This document shows, in pieces, positions 11,806-24,900 of a DNA stretch of 64,000 nucleotides. A program made the translations under genes and the position numbers. This stretch comes from Abelmoschus esculentus (lineage: Eukaryota > Streptophyta > Magnoliopsida > Malvales > Malvaceae): positions 806,001 through 870,000 of the forward strand of contig JAUCBN010000042.1 of the NCBI GenBank assembly GCA_035048815.1, given 5' to 3'. The notes under the pieces are model-generated. The model was not told the DNA's origin. It made no database searches and saw nothing but the letters and a program-made list of their open reading frames with translations. The number at the start of each line of letters is the position of its first letter. Position 1 is the first letter of the stretch.

Positions 11806-14800
11806 ATGGCGGGACTGCTAGCATGGGCGGCGGACGTAGTAGGAGGCCACGGCGGCAACAACCAAGACGATGATTTTAACAATATCCCATTAATTTTCTC
11901 CCCGGAGCAGCAAAATTACGTGCAAGAATTGGATCGGAAGGCTTCCTCTCTCACCCGTATGATCCAAGATCTACGTCTAAGGTTGCCTCCTCCTGATATC
12001 TCCCAACGCCTCCCTCATCTTCACGCCCATTCCCTCGCTTCCAATGCTGCCCTTGCTCTCCAACTCAACGCTCACTCTTCTACTCGTGAGCAGGTATTTT
12101 TCTTCTTTTTTTTTAGGGTTTTGATATTTGGATTTTATTTTCTATTTCTTTTTTGATCTGGGTATTTTGTTTTTCAATTGAATTTTTCTCTGGGTACTTT
12201 TTATTTTCTTAGGTTCTGATTCTTCAAGCTTTTTTATTGCATTTGCTGTCCGTTGTTCGACTGTTCATGAATTTTTTTCGGGGTTCCATTTGGTGGGCGT
12301 AAATATTAACAGTTTCTAAAGTTTCTCTTCTAAACTATGTTCCCTTATCTGTGCAATGATTTTCCTTTCTTTATCCTGGAATTGGTCTAATTGGTATGTA
12401 CAATACATTCTTTCTTACGATTTTGGTTAATTTATTTGTGCAAGATTGCTGCTTCTCTGTAGCATATATTTTTCTGGCATTCGGCTTAGCTTCATGATAT
12501 GAGCTGTGACATCGAATAATTTAGAATTAATGCTGAAGTTAGAAACTCATTTCTTAGGTTTTGATCTTATCTCGGAAGGGGAATAATGCACATAGGAGTG
12601 AAGGAAAAGAAAGATTGACTAGATAGAATTTGTTGAAGCTAATTATTTGTTTTTCGGCTTAGTTCGATCCATGGCAGAGTATTTTTTTTCCAGCAAAATA
12701 CCAGATCCATGGGGGTAATATTTACCTTTTCCCCGCTAACCATTTGGCTCATCGTATGATCAGGCCCAATTGCGAGAGGAGACATTGCAACAAGAAAATG
12801 CCGCATATGAAAAGGCTATATCAGATTGTGAGAGTAAAATACACGAGAAAGTGCAGGAATCAGATATGCTTCATTCCAAGTTAAAGGTCGCTTCTTTCAT
12901 GCCTGCTATACTTTTCATCAGATTATACTTAATACCTTTCGTTTTCTGTTAAATATTGTAGGATTCGCTATAATACATTTTCATGTTAAAGAATCTTTAG
13001 TTTTTTGAAGTTTCCTGAGTTCTATTGCGTGCTTTCATACTCGATTTGAAAACCAAATCTGTTTATGTTTTTGGGTGCAAAGGGTATTGCATGGCTTTGA
13101 AGTAATTCTAGATGAAAATGAAGCCAGGGTCATTTGTGATGCAGAACAAATATTTTAAAACTTAAAAACACTAAAAATTATCCAAATTCTCAAATATCAA
13201 CACTAACTACCCAAATTTCTGAAAATATCATAATTTATAAATCTAAGCCCCTTAGATTAAAATAACATAGGCATCTCTATCTATAACTAAACCTAAAACT
13301 CCAATGACATGAAGAATACCAGAATATGAGCATAAAACCTTATACATAGAAAGAAAGTAACCTAAAAATATTTTGAAATGTCTCGTATCTACATAAAAGT
13401 TACAAATTAAACCCATTAAATATAAAATACCAGAATATTTAAACCTCAACTGGCATATCTCAATCCTCCATCAGTTATTATGACATCTTTGATCTTATAA
13501 ATTTTTTTGTAGGAGATGGATGAAATCGTGAAGAATCTGAGAGCTGAACTGGAAAATGCAGAGACTTCCTTGGATGCCAGCCATTTTAAAAAATCGACTG
13601 ACTCGGTGGTTGAATCCACAATAAGTGCTGAAGATGAATCCAATACTGACGCTTCCAAGAAATCTGCCTTACTAGACAAGTTAGAGAAGAAGAAAAAAGA
13701 ATTGGTCCACTTTATTTCTCTTCTGATTTTTTCTTATGCATTATATATGTTTTCTATCCTCAAATAATTACTTTAGTTGAGTTCCTGCTGTTGGGGCTTT
13801 TTATTTTGCTGATGAAAGTTCATAATATTCTCAGAGCTCAATTGAGGAGACAGTTCAAGATTTAGAGAATAAATGGGAAGATATTCAGAATAAAGCATTG
13901 AAGCAACCTTCTCCAGGTATCTTACATCCTAAACCTTCTTTAAGTGCTTGTTTCAGCATGCCGTTAAATTTGTTGTTAAATATGGTCTTTCCTTTTTGTT
14001 ATTATTATCCCCCTTCTGATTGTTATTTTCTGTTTTTTTGAAAGGGTAAAACTTTGATGTTCCTCATGAAAATTTAAATCAGATCTTTGATTGTATATTG
14101 GCAGGCAAAATGAAAAATATGAAGAGAGTAATAACTAGGTGAAATATGTAACAAGTTCCAAAAAAATGTTTTGCTGGTTTCTTGGTGTTGCTTGTGCATG
14201 GGCCATGGGGATAAGATCATTCAAGGACCCTCCAAATACATCAAAAAATTTTGGAATAAATAAAATATACTTGTTTTAGACAACACGAGTGACATATACA
14301 TGCTCGTATTTGACATTCAGACACGAGTTCGAGTAACATAGATTTTCATAAATCAATTTCTGTCATGCAGCTCAAAGAGAGAAAGCATTGGACAAACAGC
14401 TTCACAGCTTAATTGAGCAACTAGCTGCAAAGCAGGTTAGTTATTTAATTTATCCTACAAAATTTAAAGTGGATTGCACTTTATGCATGGAAATGTTACT
14501 CCTGAGATTCACTCCAAGCTCTCAGGTCATACCTGAAGGCCTGAGGTGCTTTGGAATTGAAAATTTTGGGTTTGATCAGCTTTCTCTTTAATATGTTCTC
14601 CGTCAAAGTTAACTTCTCTATTCTCATTCTCCAAAAACAAAAGCTTTTTCAAATGTCGTTCTTTTCACAATTTATGACTCACAATTTATGATATGTATTA
14701 AAGCTGTTTTAACTGTGGTGCTTTGGAATTGGATTTATGGGTTTTTATTGCTTTCCCTGTAATATGTAATCTCAATCAAATTAAAATTTTCTTTTTTGTC

Positions 14801-15204
14801 ATTGTCCGAAAAGAAGAGGTGCTTAAATGTTTTTTCTGGCGTTGGTATAAGCTTCTTGTATGATGTCATTTTCAGAAGGAACATTTTAAATTTTATTTTA
14901 GGCACAAGCAGAAGGCCTTGTAGGTGAAATTCATTCAAAAGAGAAGGAGCTCACGAGGTTGAGCGGTTTGTGGACAAAGCTAGAAAGTAGTAATGCTGAA
15001 GTAAATGCTGCCCGAAACCGATTTGGAAGAGGTTCTTCCGATAAGGGATCTTCCTCGGATTTTTCTGCTGATTATCATCCCAGGCTTCCTTATTACACCG
15101 GTGGGCGGAGTGAGAATCAGCAGAGGCTCATGCTACTCAGGTCCGCCTTCGTGCTCTACATTTTAGCTTTACACATTTTGGTCTTCTTCAGGATTTCGTT
15201 TTGA
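11806..15204 (+). CDS. Plant coiled-coil protein with C-terminal membrane anchor, function unknown
   Basis: I do not recognise a characterised family. Exons: 11806-12093, 12764-12886, 13513-13704, 13835-13916, 14371-14435, 14902-15204; joined frame 1053 nt, 350 aa. The N-terminus MAGLLAWAADVVGG is followed by long heptad-rich segments (LREETLQQENAAYEKAISD; EEMDEIVKNLRAELENAE-like; EKKKELSSIEETVQDLENK), a Ser/Asp-rich linker, and a final hydrophobic helix (SAFVLYILALHILVFFRI) ending four residues from the stop. This layout, cytosolic coiled coil plus C-terminal anchor, is typical of tail-anchored Golgi or ER tethers, but that role is only inferred. The start is the first ATG; upstream in-frame codons open from TTG. 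An augmin subunit was considered and not supported. Confidence 0.82.
14255..14345. repeat. Dispersed 'acacgag/gtccga'-type repeat copy, intron 4 of the coiled-coil gene
   Basis: A short segment with the words acacgag, acacgagttcgagtaacatag and related forms. Similar degenerate segments occur at about 39405-39535, 61430-61615, 62450-62580 and 63105-63280. All are in introns. No ends or target duplications can be defined by eye. Confidence 0.4.
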
Positions 15205-16180
15205 AGAACATCATCAGGATTACTCTAATCGTTATTGTCATGTTTTCCGCATATAAGGAAAGATGTATTCTTTCGTATTGTAATATGATACCAAGTTCTA
15301 CTTGAAATTTGTGTGTATAGAACACATTGTTTTACATTGCATCTTTTCTTTGTGTAATTTTATCCCATAGTAATTCGCTTATTGGCTTAATGATTGATTC
15401 AAGGTTTCATCATATGTTGAAAAAAGAAATGCCACGAACTGTTGTGGCGCTGATTTAAATGGTACTTTTTGGGACGTTATTTTAACCGCTGAGAAAGTTT
15501 TTGGAATTAAAAATATCATTATAAAACTAAAAAGCGCGGTTAAAAACTTTTTTATTATAGTGTATGATGATTTTCTTTTTTTTAATTGGCTTTTTATTTT
15601 TTTATTCTTCTTTATATATTTAGAGATAATTTCTATAATGTGAATCTCTCTATTTTACCAAATAAAAATAGGAGAAAATGTATTTCTATCAAGGCAGGTT
15701 CTTACCCCTAAATTTATGTTAGGTGTCAAGATCTAATACTCAGGTCTGCCAAAATCCCCATCTGACCTGATTCATGAACACCCGATGATGTGTTTGATGA
15801 TTAAATGATAGAATTCATAAATGTGGAGGTTAAAATTTTGAATTATTTGAAATTAAAATTAAATTGATAGTATATGTACTAATTATTTATTGTACCAAGA
15901 TCTGTCATTAATCCTAACTATTTAATGGATGATGACCAAAATATCAAAATTTAACCTCGGTGACAACTTTGAAAACGTTTTCATTCGATAATTAAAATAG
16001 AAAATGTAATACTTGAGTGATTAGCAGAGTATTTTACCTGAAATTTTAATTTTTTTACTCAACTTTAGTTCCCACTTACATAAATTATCAATCAAATAAA
16101 CATAAAAGTACAATTAACAAAAAAAAAATACTAATCATACAATAAACAATTAGAAACAAATAAAAAAAAGCTTTAAATGT
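15205..16180. other. Intergenic, convergent 3' flanks
   Basis: Between two convergent genes (coiled-coil gene on plus, TBL gene on minus). The first ~150 bp probably hold the 3' UTR of the coiled-coil gene. The rest is AT-rich, with poly-A/T tracts near 15560-15600 and 16110-16170. No coding potential seen. Confidence 0.5.
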
Positions 16181-17578
16181 TTATTTGAAAACCGTTCTTT
16201 CACCACCTAAAGAAAGCCTCTCTTCATATGATCTTAGCCCTTCCATCTTCATTAAATGAAGCAAGAAATCATTCCAAGTATCAATCGGACCAGGCAAGCA
16301 CCAATGCACACAATCATTGTACATTGTCACGTACTCATTAGGCCAATGCCCGTATTGGCTCGGATGGCCATCCGGTCTCAACAACGATGTTTGTGTTATA
16401 TCCATTAATCGATATCTCTTTCCTTTCTTTCTCCCATCTCTTTTAGCGGTTTCGAATTCTTCGATTTGAATCATATAAAATTTCATGTGATCATCATTCA
16501 ATGTTGTGTCGTTGCTTTGGAACGGTTTCGTTCTTACACAATTTCCACCTTGATTCCATGATCCGTTTTCAAAGTGTGATGGTGCGAACGTTCTTAAAAT
16601 CGTCACACCTTTGAAGTTGTCTAAGCTATTAATCGCTCTGAAAGTAGTCCTAAAAGCCTTTCGGAACCCATAGAACTTCGTCAAGTCTGTGACATTTTCA
16701 ATAAGACAATAGTGACCCCCTACAATCTGATGATTTTCGTAGAAAACCATTGGACGATCAAACCAATGGCCACCGGAGATGATTAAGTAGTCAAATTCGT
16801 CGATTTGGGTCGTCCAACGTTCATCGAATTCATCAAGATAAAGGTTAAAAAGGCCGGTATTTGTCGGACCGTTAGCGTCTCTTTCTTCCGCTTTCACCAA
16901 ATGTGGAGCAGAGAAGTAGGCCATGGTGAAATTGTAAGTTGAGTATCGCAATCGTTTGAAACCCTCGTCAGTTGTATGCGAAACATCTATCGGATATTCT
17001 AACTGAAATAATGATTAATAGTTTCATTAAAGACGTATAGGATTTGCACCCTGCATGAAATAGTAATGTGCATATGGACTTACTCTAGAAAGGAGGCATA
17101 TCAAGGACTGCATTTGGTTTCTACCCACAGAATCACCAAGAAAGGCCAAAGATTTGCCCCTAACGATTTCCAGGAACTGAACAGGGTTCAAAACAGGAAG
17201 ATCACACCCTTCAGGTTTCCATTTCCATTTCATGAACTCAGTGTCCGGCCTTCCATATTTCATGCAATTCTGATGCTCATGTATCGCCCAGCACGTCGTG
17301 TTGGTGTAGTACGGCGAGTTATGATTCGGTACCCATTTGCCGGAGAATATGTCACAGTCTTCTCCTACAGTGATCCTTATGGGAGACTCGACTTGGGGTT
17401 GGTATACGGTGGTGGGCGAGGGGTTGGGGGATAAGGCTTTGAGGAGGAAAAAAGGGTATCCTAGTGAAGGGTAAAATACAGGGATTATTGTGAGAAAGAG
17501 TAAGGTGAGGAAGATTAGAGTTAGGACAATGGTTGCTGTTTTTGGCTGCCCATGGCTTTTCCCAAGGGGAGCCTCCAT
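16181..17578 (-). CDS. Trichome birefringence-like (TBL/PMR5) O-acetyltransferase, TBL19-26 group
   Basis: TBL proteins are Golgi type II membrane enzymes that O-acetylate cell-wall polysaccharides (xylan, mannan, xyloglucan or pectin by subgroup). Two exons, 17084-17578 and 16181-17002, joined frame 1317 nt, 438 aa. Residues about 15-35 form one membrane anchor (IVLTLIFLTLLFLTIIPVF). The TBL domain follows with GDSVGRNQ at 148-155 (GDS esterase Ser150), conserved CDIFSGKWVPN and WKPEGCDLP segments, and the second catalytic motif DCVHWCLPGPIDTWN near the C-terminus (Asp/His of the DxxH motif). The subgroup is suggested by the short stem and the sequence DVSHTTDEGFKRLRY. The exact substrate cannot be told. 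The start is the first ATG, at 17578. Confidence 0.93.
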
Positions 17579-17847
17579 GGCATCAAGATTGAGTTTGAAA
17601 GAGGAGATGGAGTTTTATGGAAGGAGTCAAGACAGTTAGCTGCAAAGAAAGAGAGTTTTTGTACAAGACGTATAACAAATTTTTAGAAAAATCAGCTCCA
17701 CCATGAGTTTTTATTAGAAAATTTGTCATTTTTTTTATATTCTGTTCGACTTGAGTCTCTAAGATGATCACAAGACAATTATTCATATATATTAAATCCA
17801 TAATATTAATTATTCTAATTATTTTAATACTATAATAATTCTTGAAC

Positions 17848-20265
17848 CTATGCCCGCACTTGAGGAACTTTGGCCAATGATTCTTTTATTTTCTGCTCTT
17901 CAAATGATAAGTCAACCATATTTCCCTGCAAATACTTGTCGTAAGATGCCAAATCAAAATGGCCATGTCCACACATCGCCATCAGAATCACCTTTGATTC
18001 TCCAGTCTCTCTGCAACGAAGAGCTTCCCGGATCGTCGCTGCAATTGCATGAGTTGGCTCGGGAGCTGGGATAAGCCCTTCTGATCGAGCAAATCGTATT
18101 GCACCTGCAAGCAAAAGATTGTACCTATTAGCTTCCTCAAAACCACAAAAAACAGTCTACTGATTCATGTTTTCATCACTTCCTTCTAGCATATATTCGA
18201 TCAAAGTTAAGATTCTTATAGATTTAGGTGTTTGTTGCTGGTTTTTGAGTCCGGATGAATGAACTCACCTTCAAAGCACTCGGATTGCGGAATTGAAATT
18301 GCTTCCATGAAGCCTAATTCATAGATATGTGAAATCAAAGGTGCCATACCATGGTAACGTAAGCCACCTATAGGACGAAAAATGCATCAACAATTGAAAA
18401 ATTCATACAGATAAACGAGTGAAAGATCTTGAGGCTGATAACTGCCGACATTACCAGCATGAATTGGGTCTGGAATGAAGTCGTGCCCCAGTGTATGCAT
18501 CTTCATCAATGGTGTCATCCCTGCGGTATCACCAAAATCGTACGCATAGACACCTTTCGTCAATGAAGGGCAAGCAGCAGGTTCGACTGCTCGAATAACA
18601 GGGTTGATTTTTCCCTTGAGTTTTTCTCTTATAAATGGGAAACTAAGTCCTGCAAAATTCGAGCCACCACCGGTACACCCGATGATTAAGTCCGGGGTTT
18701 CACCGATAGCCTCCATTTGTTGAATACACTCCTCCCCTATCACGGTTTGATGTAGCAAAACATGATTGAGGACACTCCCCAGGCAGTACTTAGTATCATC
18801 ATTTGCAGCTGCAATCTCCACAGCTTCCGAAATAGCTATCCCTAAACTTCCTGGGCTGGACGGATCCATTTGAAGTATTTTACGTCCTGCTTCGGTAATG
18901 TTAGATGGTGAAGGATGAACCTTTGCACCCCATGTTTGCATCATCAATTTCATAGCTTTACACCCCATGGTGAAGGATGAACATTTGAAGTATTTTGCAC
19001 CCCATGTTTCTGATCATAAGATGCACGAACTTGCCATACCTGCAGAAATTTCAAATGAAGAAGTTCATAGCTTTACAATTTGAAGAAATCGAAAAGAAGA
19101 CAAAACTCGACCGAAGAGCCTGTGATTCTTACTTCACATCCCAGACCAAATAAGCTGCAGGCAAAGGCCAACGAACAACCCCATTGGCCGGCACCGGTTT
19201 CAGTCACAATGTTCTTAACCCCTTGTTTTCCATTATAATAAACTTGCGGAACTGCAGAGTTCGGTTTATGTGATCCAGCAGGGCTTACACCTTCGTACTT
19301 GTAATAAATCCTTGCAGGTGTATCAAGAAGCTTCTCCAACCTCTTGGCTCTACATTCAAATAAAGACATTATATTTCTGAAACATGGACAATCTCTAGGA
19401 AAACATATCCTTTTGGTTCAGACTACAGCATACCTGATTAAAGGGGTTGGGCGCCAGAGTCGGTATACATCGATAACTTCTTCCGGGATATCTATAAACC
19501 TTTCATTGGTAACCTCTTGCTTAATTAATTCATCGGCAAATAAAGGAGACAAATCTTCTGGTTTAACCGGTTCAAATGTTTTGGGATGCAAAGGAGGGGG
19601 TGGCTTTACGGATAAATCCGCAACAAGATTGTACCATTGCCGAGGAATATGGATTGCAGTAGAATCCACATTAATACCTGACCTTGCCCTTAGCCGTAGG
19701 TGCATTTGTTTTCTCTTAAGCATACAATATCCCAGCCATGGCTCGTCTCCTAAGGTGTAAAAGTAGCCAAAAGCACCAGATCAAAGCAATATCAGAACAG
19801 AATAAAGAATGAAATGGTACTTCACCTATAGAAAAAACTGCAATCTACTAAATAACCAGACATACAATCTGCTAAATAACCCATAAAACTCAGAATCTTA
19901 AAAATCTGAACCTTAAACTACTGAAGTTTAAAGAAACCAAACATGAAACATGCTGAAATGGTTCCATTTAGCTTGTCTAAACCCCCATCTTATATGGATT
20001 AGTAATACCATTGGCTTCTCTTGGGGTTAGCTTTAGAAACTCTACTTGAGTTGCTCCTTAAGTTCACTAAGTAGAAGCACACTAGATTAACACCCAAATA
20101 TATGATATTTCATATACAATATTCTCAGCAAAAATTAAGAGAAACAGCAATATAAAACCAGGGGATTCGTATGAAAGAGACAAATAACTGATTACCTTTG
20201 GTGGAAATGGTTGATTGAGTAAATATGGGAAGTGGTTTTGCATTCAGAATTGATTGAATGGCCAT
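17848..20265 (-). pseudogene. Tryptophan synthase beta chain, TrpB2 type; reading frame broken in exon 4
   Basis: TrpB2-type enzymes are PLP-dependent beta-replacement enzymes condensing serine with indole; in plants they are usually plastid-targeted, and their role beside the main TrpB1 is unsettled. Exons in transcript order: 20196-20265, 19434-19749, 19133-19349, 18455-19039, 18269-18367, 17848-18104. The first exon encodes MAIQSILNAKPLPIFTQSTI, a transit-peptide-like start. Exon 3 has the PLP-lysine segment PAGSHKPNSA (Lys157) and TETGAGQWG; exon 4 has the glycine-rich phosphate site GCTGGGSNF. Exon 4 carries about 47 extra nt near 18953-19010, built from nearby words, which shifts the frame and creates an in-frame TGA at 18950-18952 after QVRASYDQK. 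Total exon length is 1544 nt, not divisible by three, and no alternative AG acceptor in exon 4 restores the frame. Every other exon looks intact, so the loss is recent or is a sequence error. Confidence 0.75.
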
Positions 20266-21809
20266 GTTAAGGTTGGAGCTGGGAATGTTTACAGACAAAA
20301 CACCACCAAGACAAAGCAGGTGCAGGGAGAGAGCCGAACCTTGTCTGAAACTCTACTTGGGCAAGAAGATGACCCAGAATCCAGATAATGACAGATGATA
20401 TTGTTTTTTTTTTTTTTTGGCAGGGTTTAGGTAGATGAATTAATGTCTAAGGATTGACTTTAGGTTAAGATGGTCACTTATGTTTTCCTGTATAGAACTG
20501 TTCATCAAATTTTAAAAATATTAATAAAATTTAATCACTCAATTATTTATGTTTACTATATTTTTAGTTTTTAATTTTAAAAATTAAACGTTATATTTAT
20601 TACTAAAAAATTTATTTTAAAATTTATTTTTAACCTTAAAACTTTTATTTTCAACTCCCTTTTAACTTATAATTAAAAAATGCATTAATACTTCAAGAAA
20701 AGATCAGATATGATTATCATTCCAGGGAATGGTCAAATTAGGTGTGTGTTTTTACGGAGACTAGATTCAGTAGCGGTTATAAGTACGTAGGGTGAGCACG
20801 GAACCACCCTGAATTTTTTAAAATTTATATATTTATTTTTAATATTTTAAAATTAATTTTTAAATTTTATAGTATTTAAGGTTTGTATTCACCCTAAAAT
20901 TTTAAAAATTTATATGTGTCCACCCTCAAATAATTTTTTTAAATCTGTCACTGACTAGATTCATTATTCTGTAAGAACCAAACGTAAAAATATCCCTTAA
21001 GCCATTATAAAACAACCATTATTTAAATTAAAATATTATTTAATTTAATAAAAAATATTTTTTCTCTAAAATCATCTGTTGAATTTTATGAGTCTTTACT
21101 TATTTATATATTTTGTATGACATTTACAGATTTTTTATCTGTTACTTTGATATATTTTATCTAAATATGTGACAATATAATAAAATTTACGTAAAATATA
21201 TAAACAACATACCAAAATGACAGATAAAAAAATACGTTTAAATATGGTTGGTTGTATGCCTCAAGTAGATTTCAGTTTAAAAAATGCCTTGTTGCATATT
21301 TTTCACATGCTATGTACCTTTTTATATAAAATGCACAGAATTCAAAGGAGCTGGTAAGTCAAATAGGTAGACAGCCAGTGATTACGATTTAAGAACTCAA
21401 TAAATGTAACGTGGGACGACATGCCAAATACTATTAATTTAATAGCGTTAAACATTAATGATTATTAATATGATAGTTAATAAAATTTAATATAATATAT
21501 TTATTTTTTATATTTAATTAATTTGTTATAAATTTAAAATAATATTAATTTTAATCTTTTTATTTAAATATTTTATCAGTTTGATCGTATTTTAAATTAT
21601 TGTTTTAATAATTTTCCACTTGAAGGAACGAAAAAGGTAGAGGAGATGAAACCTATGTTGTTGGAGGGTTTCTCGTCATGCTCAACAACTAGCCTAAGTC
21701 CATTAACTGGTTTATAAATGACAATATTATATATATAAGGTTAAAATTTATTTATATAAATTTATTTATTTTTTACTATTATACGAAGATGATATATGGT
21801 TTAGTAGTC

Positions 21810-21980
21810 ATCAGGGGTTGGTCCAAGTGACAAACAACTTAGTTTCGCTTAAGTAAGTCTCAGGTTTGAGATGTGTACGCAAAAAAATTATTGGAAACTA
21901 ATCCACAAAAATTAAGTGTACAACATTGGTCAGTTTAGATTAGCCAGTGCTTTACTCTCTAAACAAAAGAGGAATAAAAA
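21810..21980 (+). mobile_element. Possible tRNA-derived SINE remnant
   Basis: The segment ggttggtccaagtgac resembles an RNA polymerase III box A, and ctcaggtttgagatg about 40 nt later resembles a box B. Both are degenerate and no poly-A tail or target-site duplication was found. It could also be chance. Confidence 0.3.
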
Positions 21981-24900
21981 TATGGTTTAGTAAAAGAATA
22001 TAATAAAAGATTTACTCTAGATCTAAGTGATGTTCAACAATTTAGTATCTTTTATATTTAAAATTTTAAAAAATTGAAATTTTTATAAACGTGAATCTTG
22101 TTATATTTAATAATTTATTATTTATTATATTCGAAATTCGAAAATTTTCATAAATACAATATTCAAGTTCGAAAAATTAGTTTAATCAAATTATATTTTT
22201 AGATATCCGCTTTTTCTGGATAAGATACGAATCACTATATTATTAATCTGAAAATTTAAATATATAAAAAATCGAATTAATCCGATTCGATATCTGATAA
22301 TAAACACCCCTAATATGATGGTGGATACAGCCTACATGACCAATGCTCAATTGATTCCTCTTGCAGGACGTTGGCATATGAAAAGTGTTGGATTTAAACA
22401 GAAGCAGGCTTTATGGATTGAGTGAGTTGTAGCTACAGATTGGGCTTCATGGCTATAACCCATTTACATTGGGGTATAGTTATTTCATATTTCAAACCCT
22501 GTTCAACCAGCATTTCAAGCATTAAAAAGTTTTTAAAGAAGTGTATTAAAATTGTGTACTGAAGATATACTGAAATTATTAAAAATGAATTTATTCTTTT
22601 TTTAAAGAAAAAAAAAACCTAGTTCATAACTCCATATCTCACATTAAATGCTTAAAAACATGTATTTAATACAATCTGAAACACCATCTGGTCTGAATGA
22701 CTAATTTGTCATGAGTCAGCCATCTTTTCATCACCGACAAGAGAACATGAAGGGACAAAACATGAAAACAACACTGTTGTTGATCTGATTTCTTCAGATT
22801 CTCTCCAACTCCATGTCTCGTGTTTCAGCTGCCAACTTTCACTGGGGTTGGCTCTTCATCTCTAGTCTAAACAGGGTTAGATTATACTGTGCTTCTCCTA
22901 TATTCATTCGAGACATTAAACATGCCTAAATACTTGATGATTTAAATAAAAATCAAACATAAACCACAACCAACACTGTGTTTCACATCAACTTGTATCT
23001 GTCTGGATTCCTTTCAACCCTAGAGAGATATGATGTTCCAAAATATCTTGAATTTGGGGACCACACAGAGAGACAAACTTTGTTTCTACCTTTACATACA
23101 TATGGTTTGAGTTTGAGTTGTGTTCCAGTCCACATTATTTCTTAAATGGCTGAGAAAACTGCAGGCTTCTGGTACAACACCATGAGATATATGCAGTTCA
23201 TCTTCTGTAAAATTGCATGCCAGCAAAACCCCTCTTCCCTTTACTTTTTCCTACAAAAGCAAAACCCTTTTTCACCTACAGAAAAACATGTTTAAACTTT
23301 AAACTCGCCATAATGTAACCAACAATCTAAATTAGTCGTACCATGTTAGAAGATAAACAACAGTCTTATAGATAATGTTTTTGAAGGTGATATTCTTCTT
23401 GTAGGAAAAAACCAACTAAGAATGAGTCACTAACCAGATAAAAGTGAAACAGACTTGTGAAGCGAGCAAAACGCAGTGAGTGTGACCTAACACAACACAT
23501 ATCTAGTGTGTTTGTTTGTGTCTGTATATATATATATAGACAAGCAATGTGGTTACAGAGATTACGACAAATATTGCCATGATGCTGCTATGATTAGTAG
23601 CTATTAAATTACATCTTCAATCACTGCCTCTATCCACCGATGAAGAGTCTAGGGGACCATCCATGCAGAACTTTTACTCAGTTTAGGTATCAGATTGTCC
23701 ACACTAGAGATGTGGTTAACAATCCATCACTTTGGTTTCTTGTTTACATAATCTTATCTGTTACCAAACACAAGTTATTAAAATATGATTACATTAATCT
23801 ATGTTACTTATTCCGGTATTTTCAAAGACGAAACTAAGATTAAACATTGCGAGGGACAAGACTATCGACCCTTTAAGTTTAAAAATTAAGAGGAACAAAA
23901 TCCTTATTTGAGTAGTATTTGAATTTAGAAAGATTTTAAATATTATTATACCAAAATATTTTGGGAATAGCTTTATAGTTCCGTCCCTAGATATTCGAAT
24001 TTAAAATATAAAAATGTAAGATATAAGTTGGAGGACTCGTAAGGGTATTGACGAACCGTTGTGTTTTAAATTTTTATAGTGTTAGGGAAAGAACAATAAA
24101 TATCTGACACTAGCTTCGACACCCATAACGGAATTTGGTGAAAAAGTTTGTAGAGAACAACTTAGCTTTAAAAAAATTAAAGATTTTAATTAAGATTTTA
24201 AAGGTTTAATAACTTTTTAAAAATGGAGTCTAATTAATTTTTTAGAAGGGAATTAATTTAAAATATTAAAAAGTTTAGAAGCTTAATATTTAGTTGTTAC
24301 AGTTAAAAAGCTTATAGTTAGACCTAGGGGTAGATCGATCGGTTAGTCTCACGGTGAGCATCGATTTACTCATCCCTATTACCGGCGATGCGCTCCTGGC
24401 CTTAATTGATCGGATCGTTCCTCCGACGTTATTACTTTAAAAAAAAAAATTTAAAGTGTTATTTTTTATACTTTGATGATTCTTTAAATGAAATAAAAAC
24501 AAACATTTATCAAAAAAATTTCATGTTCCAACATCAAATGATTCTATGGGATGATGGAAAGAGTGGAAGTGTAAAACCTTTGAATTATTGAGGCTCAAAT
24601 GTTTGTAAATTTTTTAATTTGATTAAAAAATATTTGAATCTGATTATTTTAATTTAACAAAGAAAATGATTTACATGGATTTGATTCAAGTTTTGAATCT
24701 TGGATCTCATGAAACAGTTTGAAATCAAGTTTGACTTTACTGTCTATCACAAATCTTTGTCATGTTGAGGTCCCATCCCATGTCTCTATCCAGTCACAAC
24801 ATAATTATATCCTTTGATTGTTGAACTGAGACACTGGATTTAGGGAAGAATTTCTATATTCTTCTTCAAATATGATATAAATTATTTTAATTTTATAAAT

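Noticed and set aside
11806..15204. Augmin (HAUS) subunit identity for the coiled-coil gene
   Set aside because: Length is similar, but the N-terminus and the C-terminal hydrophobic anchor do not fit the augmin subunit 1 features I know; coiled coils alone are not enough.
17066..17434. 122-aa open frame on the plus strand
   Set aside because: Antisense to exon 1 of the TBL gene, which has the GDS motif and a membrane anchor in the correct frame.
18387..18968. A separate short tryptophan synthase gene starting at the ATG near 18968
   Set aside because: It would lack the PLP-lysine exon and transit peptide, and it is simply the intact remainder of exon 4 after the inserted patch; it is better read as part of one broken gene.
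22690..23250. Possible microRNA or lncRNA gene in the desert
   Set aside because: Composition looks transcribed, but no hairpin was evident and none of the conserved plant miRNA sequences I could recall is present.
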